From positions 1 through 17,142 of the forward strand of contig CAIWCQ010000270.1 of assembly GCA_903911165.1 (NCBI GenBank): 17,142 bases of DNA, in the 5' to 3' direction. Below are positions 1 to 6,834 of the stretch, piece after piece (positions within the stretch are counted from its first letter, which is position 1; every line of letters starts with the position of its first letter). Below the pieces are notes generated by a model. That model ran no database searches. It was not told where the DNA came from and worked only from the letters and a program-made list of their open reading frames with translations. The stretch comes from an uncultured Actinomycetes bacterium. Lineage in GTDB: Bacteria; Actinomycetota; Actinomycetes; Mycobacteriales; Mycobacteriaceae. The position numbers were made by a program, and so were the translations under genes.

Positions 1-1
1 C

Positions 2-1315
2 GATGGTGTCGCGCTTGTCCGGCGACGGAGGCTGTGGCATCAGCCCATTCATACCGCATCGATCCACAGTCACACGCCCGTCCACAGTTGGTGTGCGGGT
101 CAGCGCGCTGTCTCGCACGCTGCGATCCATGGTCTTGATGCGGCGGAGTTGGGGGCGCCGGTGGCGGTGGTGGTGGCCGATGTGTTGCGGATCAGCCGCA
201 GTGAGGCCCGCCGTCGGGAGCGCGACGCAGAACAGTTGGCGCCGCGAACCAGCCTGACCGGACAACCGTTGCCGCCGGTGCTGCCGGCCACCGCGGCCGC
301 ATGGGCGGCCGGGGTATTGGATCCCGAGCATTTGCGCACGATTCAGAAGTTCATGCGGGAGTTGCCCGATCACGTCGGTCCCGGAGTGGCCGAGGATAGT
401 GAGGCGTTGCTGGCGGAGAAGGCCGCACTATTGCGTCCCGATCAGTTGGAGATGGTGGCGGATCGGCTGGCCATCACCGTCAACCCCGATGGGGTGTTCT
501 CCGATGAGGACCGGGCCCGCAAACGGGGTTTCGTCTGGTGTGGCCGCCAACGCTCCGACGGGATGAGTGTGGGGAAATTGTTCGCCACACCGGAGTTGCG
601 GGCGATGGTCGAGGCGTGGTGTGCGAAGTTCGCCGCGCCCGGGATGTGCAATCCCGCCGACCACGCCCCGACCGTGGCGGGGGAACCCGCGCCCGAGGTC
701 GCCGATCGCGACGACCGCAGTCATGCCCAGCGCCAGCACGACGCGTTGGCCGCCCTCATCCGAGGCCAACTCGGCGATCCGAAACTCGGCACGCATAACG
801 GATTGCCTGTCACGATCATCGCCACTGCAACCCTGGAGCAGTTGCAGACCGGTGCCGGAGTCGCGGTCACCGCCGGCAGAACCCTGCTGCCGATGCGGGA
901 TCTGATCCGGATGGCCAGCCACGCCTACCACTACCTGTGTGTATTCGATAAACATACGGAGCGGCCGTTGTATCTCGGCCGGACTAAACGCATCGCCACC
1001 GCCGATCAACGGATTGTGTTGCACGCCCTGGTGCGGGGCTGTACCGCACCGGGCTGTGACGTGCCCGGCTACTTCACCGAGGTTCACCACACCGACGAAT
1101 GGGCCGATGGCGGGGCGACCGATATCGATAAACTCACCCTCGCCTGCAAGCCCGACCACGGCCTCATCACACCCGGCGGCTGGCAGACCCGAAAACGGGC
1201 CAACGGCGCCTGCGAATGGATCCCCCCACCCCGATCACCCCAACGCGGCGGCACTAACGACTACCACCACCCCGAACGCTTCCTCAACGACAACGCGGAG
1301 GGCGAACCCGGCTAG
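2..1315 (+). CDS. DUF222 / HNH endonuclease-domain protein (REP13E12 family), 5' incomplete
   Basis: This is a member of the multi-copy mycobacterial 13E12 repeat family: an N-terminal DUF222 region and a C-terminal HNH nuclease-like domain, cellular role unknown. Numbered from the first in-frame start-like codon (TTG at 149), DUF222-type sequence covers about residues 1-260 (ISRSEARRR, LTGQPLPPVL, FAAPGMCNPAD). The HNH-type zinc module lies at about 297-338, with C298, C303, H313-H314, C333 and H337. The usual Asn of the HNH core appears replaced (DIDKL where relatives have a DINDL-like sequence). The frame stays open to the left edge of the window without any ATG, GTG or TTG before 149. The 49 codons before 149 resemble the family only near their end (HGLDAAEL). 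The true start is therefore outside the window or the N-terminus is degraded. The stop overlaps the convergent ligD stop. Family assignment is firm; function and integrity are not. Confidence 0.8.
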   Translation, partial: DGVALVRRRRLWHQPIHTASIHSHTPVHSWCAGQRAVSHAAIHGLDAAELGAPVAVVVADVLRISRSEARRRERDAEQLAPRTSLTGQPLPPVLPATAAAWAAGVLDPEHLRTIQKFMRELPDHVGPGVAEDSEALLAEKAALLRPDQLEMVADRLAITVNPDGVFSDEDRARKRGFVWCGRQRSDGMSVGKLFATPELRAMVEAWCAKFAAPGMCNPADHAPTVAGEPAPEVADRDDRSHAQRQHDALAALIRGQLGDPKLGTHNGLPVTIIATATLEQLQTGAGVAVTAGRTLLPMRDLIRMASHAYHYLCVFDKHTERPLYLGRTKRIATADQRIVLHALVRGCTAPGCDVPGYFTEVHHTDEWADGGATDIDKLTLACKPDHGLITPGGWQTRKRANGACEWIPPPRSPQRGGTNDYHHPERFLNDNAEGEPG

Positions 1316-3183
1316 ATCTCTCGTTCCAACACCACGTCTGCGGGCGCCCGGTCCGGACGAAGACCACGCCAACTTGCATGACGCAGCCGACCATCAGAGG
1401 TCATCTCGCCGTAGCGGACTTCGCCGACGATTTCAGGTCGGACGTAGGTCACGCCGCGCGCCTCCGGACGCGGCAGCGCCGGGTGAAATGGTGACTCGCC
1501 GGTATGCAGTGGCGCCAGAAGGGTCTTGATCTTTGCCAGATCCTTCTCGGTGAAGCCGGTGCCGACCCGGCCGATGAACCGCAGGCCGCCCGCGTCGGGA
1601 ATGCCGCACAGTAAAGCGCCAATCCCGCTGGAGCGCCCACCCTCACCCGCGCGCCAACCGCCGATCACCACCTCCTGGGTATTCCAGTTCTTGTCCTTGA
1701 TCCACGCTGCAGATCGCCGGCCCGGCTGGTAGGTGGAGTCCCATTTCTTGGCGACCACGCCTTCCCACCTGTGTTTGCGCGAGGCAGCGAGCGCCTGCGG
1801 GCCGTCACCGTCGAGCAGAGCGGGCACGACGAGATCCGTTCCTGCCGCAAAGGTCTCCAACAGCCGCCGACGATCGCGGTACTTCATCTGCAGCAGCGAA
1901 TGGCCGTCGAGAGCCACGATGTCGAACGCCCAGAACTCGATGCGGGTGGCGCGCGCCCGGTTCTGCATCTGACTGAAGTTCGGCACCCCGCTCGCGTCGA
2001 GTGCGACCACTTCGCCGTCGAGGATCACCTGGTGGTCGGCCAACGCTGTCGCCAACGGCTGCAATTGCGGATATTGAGCGGTCACGTCATTGCTGTTGCG
2101 CGAGTGCAGGCGCAAGCGACCGTGGTCGATCTCGACTAGGAGTCGGTATCCGTCGAACTTGCCCTCGAACGCATACCGTTCAGCGGTCAACTTGCCCACC
2201 GATCCCAGCGTGGCCAGCATCGGCGCGACGCCCGACAGATCCAGCCCGGAGTCGGTGGCGTTTTTGCGGCGCCCTTTGGCGGCCTTGGGAGCGACATCGC
2301 AATCCAGGCCTGCGAGCAGATCGCCGTGTTCGGCAACCCGGGCCACTACCTCGTCGTAGCGGAGTTGGGTGAGCGCGGGATCGCCGATCTCGTCCCAGGT
2401 GCGTGGCGCGGCGACGGTCGGCGTCTCGCGACCGCGCAGCGAATACGGCGCGATGGTGGTCTTGGCGGCATTGTTCTGGCTCCAATCCAGAAAAACCCTG
2501 CCGGATCTCAGGCTCTTGGTCATGGTGGCAGTCACCAGCGAAGGCATGGCCTCCTCAAGTTGTTGGGCCACCCGATGGGCCAGGGTCGCGGCGCTGCCGG
2601 GGCTGAGCGGTTCGCTCAGTGGTGCGTAGAGGTGCAGACCCTTGCTGCCACTGGTCACCGGGTAGAGGCTCAGGCCGATGTCGCCGACGAGTTCTCGTAC
2701 CGCGTGCGCGACCTCACCGAGTTGCTCCATGGTCACGTCATCGCCGGGATCGAGGTCGAACACCAGTCGATTGGCGAGACCGGGGCGGCCGTCGGGGCCG
2801 AAACGCCATTGCGGCACATGGACTTCCAGCGCTGCCTGCTGAGCGATCCAGGCCAGCGCCGTCGCGGTATCAATGATCGGGTAGAAGGCGGCACCGGACC
2901 GGTGCACCAGGGTGCCCCGGACCAGCCAGTCCGGGGCGTACTTGGGCAGATCCTTCTCAAAGAACGAGGGTTCGGCGACACCGTCCGGCCAGCGCTTGCG
3001 GGTGGCCGGCCGGCCGGCGAGATGCGGCAGCATGACCTCGGCGATCGACGTGTAGTACCCGAAGACATCTGCTTTGGTGGTGGGTCCGACGCCGTCCGTC
3101 GCCGGATAGAGGACCTTGTCCGGGTTGGTCAGCTTGACCAAAGGTCCCTTGGTGGCGCCCGGCGGCCACATGTCAATCACCAC
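1312..3183 (-). CDS. ligD: ATP-dependent DNA ligase LigD, polymerase-ligase form lacking the phosphoesterase domain
   Basis: LigD performs end processing and sealing in bacterial non-homologous end joining together with Ku. Residues about 15-295 form the primase-like polymerase domain, with metal-binding FDLDPG (D143, D145), SGSKGLH (178-184) and FLDWSQN (D233). Residues about 316-620 form the ATP-dependent ligase domain: adenylation lysine K342 in EGKFDG, EFWAFD (416-421), EGVVAKK (474-480), WIKDKNW (494-500), and an OB-fold ending in SWRGLRPD. M. tuberculosis LigD is about 760 residues, with a roughly 150-residue 3'-phosphoesterase domain between these two. Here only a basic linker (about 296-315) joins them, giving 623 residues. 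Both remaining domains look intact. Possible starts are GTG 3183, GTG 3180 (6 nt after a TACGTT -10-like box, so possibly leaderless) and ATG 3171. The gene is divergent from ku, with one small gene between. Confidence 0.95.
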   Translation of the reverse strand: MVIDMWPPGATKGPLVKLTNPDKVLYPATDGVGPTTKADVFGYYTSIAEVMLPHLAGRPATRKRWPDGVAEPSFFEKDLPKYAPDWLVRGTLVHRSGAAFYPIIDTATALAWIAQQAALEVHVPQWRFGPDGRPGLANRLVFDLDPGDDVTMEQLGEVAHAVRELVGDIGLSLYPVTSGSKGLHLYAPLSEPLSPGSAATLAHRVAQQLEEAMPSLVTATMTKSLRSGRVFLDWSQNNAAKTTIAPYSLRGRETPTVAAPRTWDEIGDPALTQLRYDEVVARVAEHGDLLAGLDCDVAPKAAKGRRKNATDSGLDLSGVAPMLATLGSVGKLTAERYAFEGKFDGYRLLVEIDHGRLRLHSRNSNDVTAQYPQLQPLATALADHQVILDGEVVALDASGVPNFSQMQNRARATRIEFWAFDIVALDGHSLLQMKYRDRRRLLETFAAGTDLVVPALLDGDGPQALAASRKHRWEGVVAKKWDSTYQPGRRSAAWIKDKNWNTQEVVIGGWRAGEGGRSSGIGALLCGIPDAGGLRFIGRVGTGFTEKDLAKIKTLLAPLHTGESPFHPALPRPEARGVTYVRPEIVGEVRYGEMTSDGRLRHASWRGLRPDRAPADVVLEREI

Positions 3184-3209
3184 GCCAACGTATTACCCGC
3201 TGATACCCT
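3180..3209. promoter_or_regulatory. back-to-back leaderless-type promoters between ligD and the small secreted gene
   Basis: The gap between the two divergent starts is only about 32 bp. On the plus strand TACCCT (3204-3209) matches TANNNT and lies 6 nt before ATG 3216. On the minus strand TACGTT (3192-3187) lies 6 nt before GTG 3180. Both spacings fit transcripts starting at the start codon, and neither gene has a Shine-Dalgarno sequence. This is inference from motif spacing; no -35 elements are obvious. Confidence 0.4.
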
Positions 3210-3215
3210 GAGCCA

Positions 3216-3470
3216 ATGAAGAAGTCGTCGAAGGCCCCTGGACTGGAGTTCGCAGCAACGATGGTTGCGGCACTGGCCGGCACCGCTCTGGTGGGCGCAC
3301 CGATCGCCGCCGCGGATCCCAACGACTGGGTTCCGTACTGCACTGCGGGTCAGGTCCCGGAACCCGGGGAGTGCCTTCCCGCGCCGAACAGCGTCTACAT
3401 CGACGACGCCCCGGGGGCCAACCCCGAGATTCCCCTTGGCCTGAATCCCGAGCTAGTCCCAGCGATCTAA
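3216..3470 (+). CDS. small secreted protein with two cysteines (hypothetical)
   Basis: This is an 84-residue protein with a basic start (MKKSSK), a hydrophobic stretch at about 12-30 and a likely signal peptidase site after AAA33, giving a mature peptide of about 51 residues beginning DPNDW. The mature part has two cysteines (C42, C53) that could form one disulfide and is otherwise rich in Pro, Asp and Asn. It resembles other short exported mycobacterial proteins of unknown function; I do not recognise a named family. The start at 3216 is supported by a -10-like TACCCT 6 nt upstream and the absence of a better start. It lies between the divergent DNA-repair genes ligD and ku, 33 nt before ku, and could be cotranscribed with ku. 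A role in repair is not implied by an exported product. Confidence 0.75.
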   Translation: MKKSSKAPGLEFAATMVAALAGTALVGAPIAAADPNDWVPYCTAGQVPEPGECLPAPNSVYIDDAPGANPEIPLGLNPELVPAI

Positions 3471-3491
3471 CCCGGGCTATCCGGTCTTCGG

Positions 3492-3497
3492 CATACT
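3492..3497 (+). promoter_or_regulatory. possible -10 element of ku (leaderless)
   Basis: CATACT lies 6 nt before the ku ATG at 3504. It differs from TANNNT only at its first base, and the start has no Shine-Dalgarno sequence. This suggests ku may have its own leaderless transcript besides any read-through from the preceding small gene. Weak evidence, from spacing alone. Confidence 0.3.
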
Positions 3498-3503
3498 GGT
3501 CTC

Positions 3504-4454
3504 ATGCGTTCCATCTGGAAGGGTTCTGTCGCGTTCGGTCTGGTCAACGTGCCGGTGAAGGTCTACAGCGCCACCGAGGACCACGACCTGAAGTTTCACC
3601 AGGTGCACGCAGCGGACAATGGCCGAATCAAGTACCAGCGTGTCTGCGGTGACTGCGATGAGGTGGTGGAGTACCGGGACATCGCCAAGGCCTACGAGGC
3701 AGACAGTGGACAGACCGTGGTGATCACCGAAGAGGACATCGCCACCCTGCCGGAGGAACGCAGCCACGAGATCGCGGTCCTGGAGTTCGTTCCCGCCGCC
3801 GAGATCGACCCACTGCTCTACGACCGCAGCTACTTTCTGGAACCGGATGGCAAATCCTCGAAATCCTATGTGCTGCTTGCCAAGGCGCTTGCCTCGACGG
3901 ACCGGGTCGCCATCGTCCACTTCGCATTGCGCAACAAGACCCGACTGGCGGCTCTGCGCATCAAGGACTTCGGCAAGAGCAAAGTCATGGTGGTGCACAC
4001 ACTGCTGTGGCCGGATGAGATCCGCGAGCCGCACTTTCCGGCACTCGGTGGAGACGTCGAGGTCCGGGCCCCCGAACTGAAGATGGCCGGGCAGGTGGTG
4101 GAGTCGATGGCCGGAGACTTCAACCCCGAGCAGTACACCGACACCTACCAGGAACAACTGCAGGTGCTCGTCGAGTCGAAGCTCGCCGGTGGGCAGGCTT
4201 TCGCCACAACGGAAGCTCCCGCCAAGCTCGACGAAACCGAAGACGTCTCCGATCTGCTGGCCAAGCTTGAGGCCAGCGTGCGCCGCCGACGCGAGCAGTC
4301 TGCCAACAAGGATTCCGACGCCCCGCCTCGAACGCCCGCCACGAAGGCAGCCGCCAAAAAGGCACCCGTGTCCGCCGCTGCTGCCAAAAAGGCAGCCGCC
4401 AAGAAAGCACCTGCCAAGAAGGCACCCGCGCGGAAGGTGCCCGCCAAAAAGTAG
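3504..4454 (+). CDS. ku: non-homologous end-joining protein Ku
   Basis: Bacterial Ku forms a homodimeric ring on double-strand breaks and recruits LigD. The N-terminus [19 protein letters not shown] is diagnostic, and the Ku core runs to about residue 255, including YCLL-equivalent SYVLLAKAL (121-129), LWPDEIREP (168-176) and a C-terminal segment around [10 protein letters not shown] (206-215). Residues about 276-316 form a low-complexity tail of [10 protein letters not shown] units. M. tuberculosis Ku, about 273 residues, lacks such a tail; M. smegmatis Ku has one, reported to modulate DNA binding. The tail fits an environmental species. ATG 3504 is the family start. The TAG stop lies inside a KstR-like palindrome that belongs to the next gene. 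Confidence 0.96.
   Translation: MRSIWKGSVAFGLVNVPVKVYSATEDHDLKFHQVHAADNGRIKYQRVCGDCDEVVEYRDIAKAYEADSGQTVVITEEDIATLPEERSHEIAVLEFVPAAEIDPLLYDRSYFLEPDGKSSKSYVLLAKALASTDRVAIVHFALRNKTRLAALRIKDFGKSKVMVVHTLLWPDEIREPHFPALGGDVEVRAPELKMAGQVVESMAGDFNPEQYTDTYQEQLQVLVESKLAGGQAFATTEAPAKLDETEDVSDLLAKLEASVRRRREQSANKDSDAPPRTPATKAAAKKAPVSAAAAKKAAAKKAPAKKAPARKVPAKK
4329..4454 (+). repeat. lysine/alanine low-complexity coding repeat (Ku C-terminal tail)
   Basis: About 42 codons encode repeated KKAP(A) and AAKK units at the Ku C-terminus. The DNA is correspondingly repetitive (gccaa(g/a)aaggca-type units), so copy number may vary between strains. Such tails are known in Ku of environmental mycobacteria. Confidence 0.7.
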
Positions 4455-4465
4455 AACGTGTTACA
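4452..4465. promoter_or_regulatory. KstR-like operator (cholesterol regulon box)
   Basis: TAGAACGTGTTACA fits the published KstR consensus TnnAACnnGTTnnA at every fixed position. Its first three bases are the TAG stop of ku, and it lies about 75 nt before the SDR start, the normal place for an operator of that operon. GAACGT at 4454-4459 is also repeated inverted as ACGTTC at 4469-4474. The match is seen directly; binding by KstR is inferred. Confidence 0.5.
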
Positions 4466-4499
4466 AAAACGTTCGAAATTTCGGCTCAGAGCACCCGTC

Positions 4500-4505
4500 T
4501 ACCTT
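4500..4505 (+). promoter_or_regulatory. -10 element of the SDR operon
   Basis: TACCTT matches TANNNT and lies 6 nt before GTG 4512, which opens a 10-codon reading frame. If transcription starts at 4512, that short frame would be leaderless and the SDR would be the second cistron. The KstR-like box lies about 35 nt upstream of this -10, where a repressor could act. Confidence 0.4.
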
Positions 4506-4511
4506 GTTACG

Positions 4512-4544
4512 GTGAACCGCGACAAGGGAAGAGAGCCGATGTGA
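4512..4544 (+). CDS. possible leaderless upstream mini-ORF ([10 protein letters not shown])
   Basis: GTG 4512 opens ten codons ending at TGA 4542-4544. The stop overlaps the SDR start in the four bases GTGA (4541-4544), the classic arrangement for translational coupling. A -10-like TACCTT lies 6 nt before the GTG, suggesting leaderless translation. Leaderless short ORFs upstream of genes are well documented in mycobacteria. The peptide itself shows no function. The purine-rich AAGGGAAGAGAG within it doubles as the SDR ribosome binding site, so the mini-ORF could instead be fortuitous. Confidence 0.35.
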   Translation: MNRDKGREPM

Positions 4545-5332
4545 TCCTGGACAGATTCCGCCTGGACGGACAAGTGGCCGTAGTCACCGGTGCCGGACGC
4601 GGGCTCGGAGCCGCGGTCGCCGTGGCGTTCGCCGAAGTCGGCGCCGACGTCCTCATCGCCGCGCGTACGAAGACCGAACTGGAGTCGGTGGCGGCCCAGA
4701 TCGAGGCGGTCGGTCGGCGGGCGCACATCGTCGTCGCCGACCTCGCCCAGCCTGAGTCCACCGCCGAACTGGCCGCCCAGGCCGTCGAGGCGTTCGGCAA
4801 ACTCGACATCGTCGTCAACAATGTCGGCGGCAGCATGCCCAACACGCTGCTGACCACCAGCGTCAAGGCGATGCGGGACGCGTTCACTTTCAACGTGCTC
4901 ACCGCCCACGCGCTGACGGTGGCTGCAGTGCCGCTGATGCTCGAGCATTCCGGCGGCGGCAACATCATCAACATCACCTCCACGATGGGCCGCACGGCGG
5001 GCCGGGGCTTTGCGGCCTACAGCACCGCGAAAGCCGCACTGGCCCAGTACACCCGGCTCACCGCGCTGGACCTCTGCCCGCGGATCCGGGTGAACGCGAT
5101 CGCACCGGGGTCCATCATGACCTCAGCGCTGGACGTGGTGGCCTCCAACGACGCCCTGCGCGAACCCATGGAGAAGGCCACCCCGATGCGCCGACTCGGC
5201 GACCCCGTCGACATCGCCGCCGCGGCCGTCTATCTCGCCTCGCCGGCCGGCAACTATCTGACCGGCAAGACCATCGAGGTCGACGGCGGGCTAATGGCGC
5301 CCAACCTCGATCTGCCCATCCCCGACCTCTGA
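4541..5332 (+). CDS. short-chain dehydrogenase/reductase (SDR), Rv0927c-like
   Basis: This is a classical 263-residue SDR oxidoreductase using NAD(P)H. The cofactor motif TGAGRGLG is at 16-23, NNVGG at 93-97, and the catalytic Ser147 (NITS), Tyr160 and Lys164 (YSTAK) are all present; the C-terminal IEVDGGL segment is also typical. The substrate cannot be read from sequence. From memory it closely resembles M. tuberculosis Rv0927c, which likewise lies next to an Rv0926c-type gene. GTG 4541 is the start because the overlapping ATG 4539 is followed at once by a stop; AAGGGAAGAGAG just upstream serves as ribosome binding site. A KstR-like box and a possible mini-ORF lie upstream, suggesting steroid-linked control. 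Its stop codon lies in the first copy of a 17-bp tandem repeat. Confidence 0.93.
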   Translation: MILDRFRLDGQVAVVTGAGRGLGAAVAVAFAEVGADVLIAARTKTELESVAAQIEAVGRRAHIVVADLAQPESTAELAAQAVEAFGKLDIVVNNVGGSMPNTLLTTSVKAMRDAFTFNVLTAHALTVAAVPLMLEHSGGGNIINITSTMGRTAGRGFAAYSTAKAALAQYTRLTALDLCPRIRVNAIAPGSIMTSALDVVASNDALREPMEKATPMRRLGDPVDIAAAAVYLASPAGNYLTGKTIEVDGGLMAPNLDLPIPDL

Positions 5333-5377
5333 GCCCTAACCCCCTCTGAGCCCTAACCCCCTCTGAGCCCTAACCCC
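5327..5377 (+). repeat. three perfect 17-bp tandem repeats over the SDR stop codon
   Basis: The unit CTCTGAGCCCTAACCCC occurs at 5327-5343, 5344-5360 and 5361-5377 with no mismatch. The first copy contains the TGA stop of the SDR, and each further copy carries TGA and TAA. C-rich sequence with partial copies (aaccccgaa) follows up to the ribosome binding site AAGGAG (5401-5406) of the next gene. It looks like replication-slippage expansion of the gene's 3' end. Confidence 0.9.
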
Positions 5378-5411
5378 GAACCCCGAAACCCAACCCCCCG
5401 AAGGAGCCCCC

Positions 5412-6494
5412 ATGCCCATTCGCGTCGCACAGATCGGCACCGGAAACGTCGGCGGTCACGCCCTGCGGTCGCTGATCGCCAATCCCGACTACGACCTGAC
5501 GGCGGTGTGGGTGTCCTCGGCGGCCAAGGCCGGTATGGACGCCGGCGAACTTGCCGGACTCGACACTGTGACCGGCATCAAAGCCACCAACGACCTTGAC
5601 GAGGTGCTGGCCACCAAGCCGGACTGCGCGGTGTACAACGCGATGGCCGACAACCGGATCGTCGAGGCACTGGAGGACTATCGCCGAATCCTGGCCGCCG
5701 GCGTCAATGTTGTGGGCAGCGGGCCGGTGTTTTTGCAATGGCCCTGGAAAGTCATTCCCGACGAGATGATCACTCCGCTGGAAAACGCCGCACGCGAAGG
5801 CAATTCAAGTCTTTTCGTCAACGGAATCGACCCGGGCTTCGCCAACGATCTGTTTCCGATGGCGCTGGCCGGCACCTGCCAGAGCGTCGAGCAGGTGCGC
5901 TGTATCGAGATCGTCAACTACGCCACGTACGACAGCGCGACGGTCATGTTCGATGTGATGGGATTCGGCAAGCCGATGGACGAGATCCCGATGCTGCTCC
6001 AACCCGGAGTGCTCAGTATCGGATGGGGTTCGGTGGTCCGGCAGATCGCTGCGGGACTCGACGTGGAACTCGACGAACTGAAAGAGACCTGCATTCGCGT
6101 GCCCGCACCCGATGCCTTCGATATCGCGTCCGGACACATCCCGGCGGGCACCGCCGCCGCACTGCGGTTCGAGGTGCTCGGCATGGTCGACGGAGCGCCC
6201 GTGGTGGTGCTGGAACACATCACCCGCTTGCGCGACGACATGTGCCCGGACTGGCCGCAGCCGGCGCAGGAGGGCGGCAATTACCGCATCGAGATCACCG
6301 GCGAACCGTGCTACGCGATGGACATCTGTCTGACCAGCCCCAACGGCGACCACAACTACGCCGGCGTGCTGGCCACCGCCACCCGGATCGTCAATGCGAT
6401 CCCCGCTGTGATCGCCGCGGAACCAGGCATCCGAACCACCCTTGACCTGCCCCTGGTCACCGGCAGAGGGCTGTACGCTGGCCGCAAAGACTAG
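5412..6494 (+). CDS. dihydrodipicolinate reductase-like NAD(P)-dependent dehydrogenase, Rv0926c-like
   Basis: A 360-residue protein with an N-terminal Rossmann fold of the dihydrodipicolinate reductase type: IGTGNVGG lies at about 8-15 in the first beta-alpha-beta unit, with YNAMADNR further along and a second conserved segment FVNGIDPGFANDL. It belongs to the group often annotated as 2,4-diaminopentanoate dehydrogenase-like or 'NAD(P)H-dependent amine dehydrogenase', but substrates are mostly unknown in mycobacteria and it is too long to be lysine-pathway DapB. From memory it corresponds to Rv0926c. ATG 5412 is preceded by a good ribosome binding site (AAGGAG, 5401-5406). It follows the SDR by 79 nt of tandem repeat and C-rich spacer, so cotranscription is likely. 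If the upstream KstR-like box is real, both enzymes may act on steroid or lipid intermediates. Confidence 0.85.
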   Translation: MPIRVAQIGTGNVGGHALRSLIANPDYDLTAVWVSSAAKAGMDAGELAGLDTVTGIKATNDLDEVLATKPDCAVYNAMADNRIVEALEDYRRILAAGVNVVGSGPVFLQWPWKVIPDEMITPLENAAREGNSSLFVNGIDPGFANDLFPMALAGTCQSVEQVRCIEIVNYATYDSATVMFDVMGFGKPMDEIPMLLQPGVLSIGWGSVVRQIAAGLDVELDELKETCIRVPAPDAFDIASGHIPAGTAAALRFEVLGMVDGAPVVVLEHITRLRDDMCPDWPQPAQEGGNYRIEITGEPCYAMDICLTSPNGDHNYAGVLATATRIVNAIPAVIAAEPGIRTTLDLPLVTGRGLYAGRKD

Positions 6495-6530
6495 GCCGCC
6501 GCTATGGGAGGGCCGCTACGGGAGGATAAG

Positions 6531-6833
6531 GTGCCGACCTTGACCAGGTTGGCGCCCAACCGGATAGCCCGAGTCCTGGTAGCCACTGCCGCAACCGGTT
6601 TCGCGCTGACCGCTGCCGCGGCCGCTGGTGCCGACACCCAACTCATCACTGATTGCCCGCAGCCGACCGAGACCAACGGGGTGATCATGGCCGACACCGT
6701 GACCGAATGCCCCACCCCCGGCAACGTCGAGATCAATGCCGCACCGCAGATTACCGACTATCCCTATCCGTGGAACGACGAGTTTTACGGTTCGGCCCTG
6801 ATCATCGGCGGCTTCGGGCGCGGCTACCGCTGA
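6531..6833 (+). CDS. small secreted protein upstream of mntH (hypothetical)
   Basis: The frame opens at 6504, but GTG 6531 is the better start because GGAGG (6521-6525) lies 5 nt before it; this gives 100 residues. Residues 1 to about 34 form a signal peptide: basic RIAR, then an Ala-rich hydrophobic core ending AAAAGA. The mature part of about 66 residues begins DTQLITDC, has two cysteines (C42, C60), a YPYPW segment and a glycine-rich tail (GGFGRGYR). No known family is recognised. Its stop (6831-6833) is separated by one base from the mntH start, so the two genes are almost certainly cotranscribed and translationally linked. A link to metal uptake is possible, but the mature peptide shows no clear metal-binding motif. 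Confidence 0.75.
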   Translation: MPTLTRLAPNRIARVLVATAATGFALTAAAAAGADTQLITDCPQPTETNGVIMADTVTECPTPGNVEINAAPQITDYPYPWNDEFYGSALIIGGFGRGYR

Positions 6834-6834
6834 C

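Noticed and set aside
428..1159. Minus-strand open frame of 243 codons antisense to the DUF222/HNH gene
   Set aside because: Composition and sequence look like a reverse-strand shadow; the plus strand carries the family motifs.
2326..3219. Plus-strand open frame of 297 codons antisense to ligD
   Set aside because: It mirrors the ligD codons, shows no recognisable motif, and long antisense frames are common in GC-rich DNA; ligD has all its catalytic motifs.
3477..4157. Minus-strand open frame of 226 codons antisense to ku
   Set aside because: Lies wholly over unmistakable Ku coding sequence and has no motif of its own.
4145..4447. Minus-strand Ala-rich open frame opposite the Ku tail
   Set aside because: Produced by the low-complexity lysine/alanine codons of Ku read in reverse.
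5327..5400. CCCTAACCCC repeats as a telomere or replicon end
   Set aside because: Only three copies, inside a co-directional operon on a chromosome-like mycobacterial segment; simple slippage at a stop codon explains it.
6591..6600. AACCGGTT as a second KstR-like half-site pair
   Set aside because: It lacks the flanking T and A of the consensus and lies inside coding sequence.
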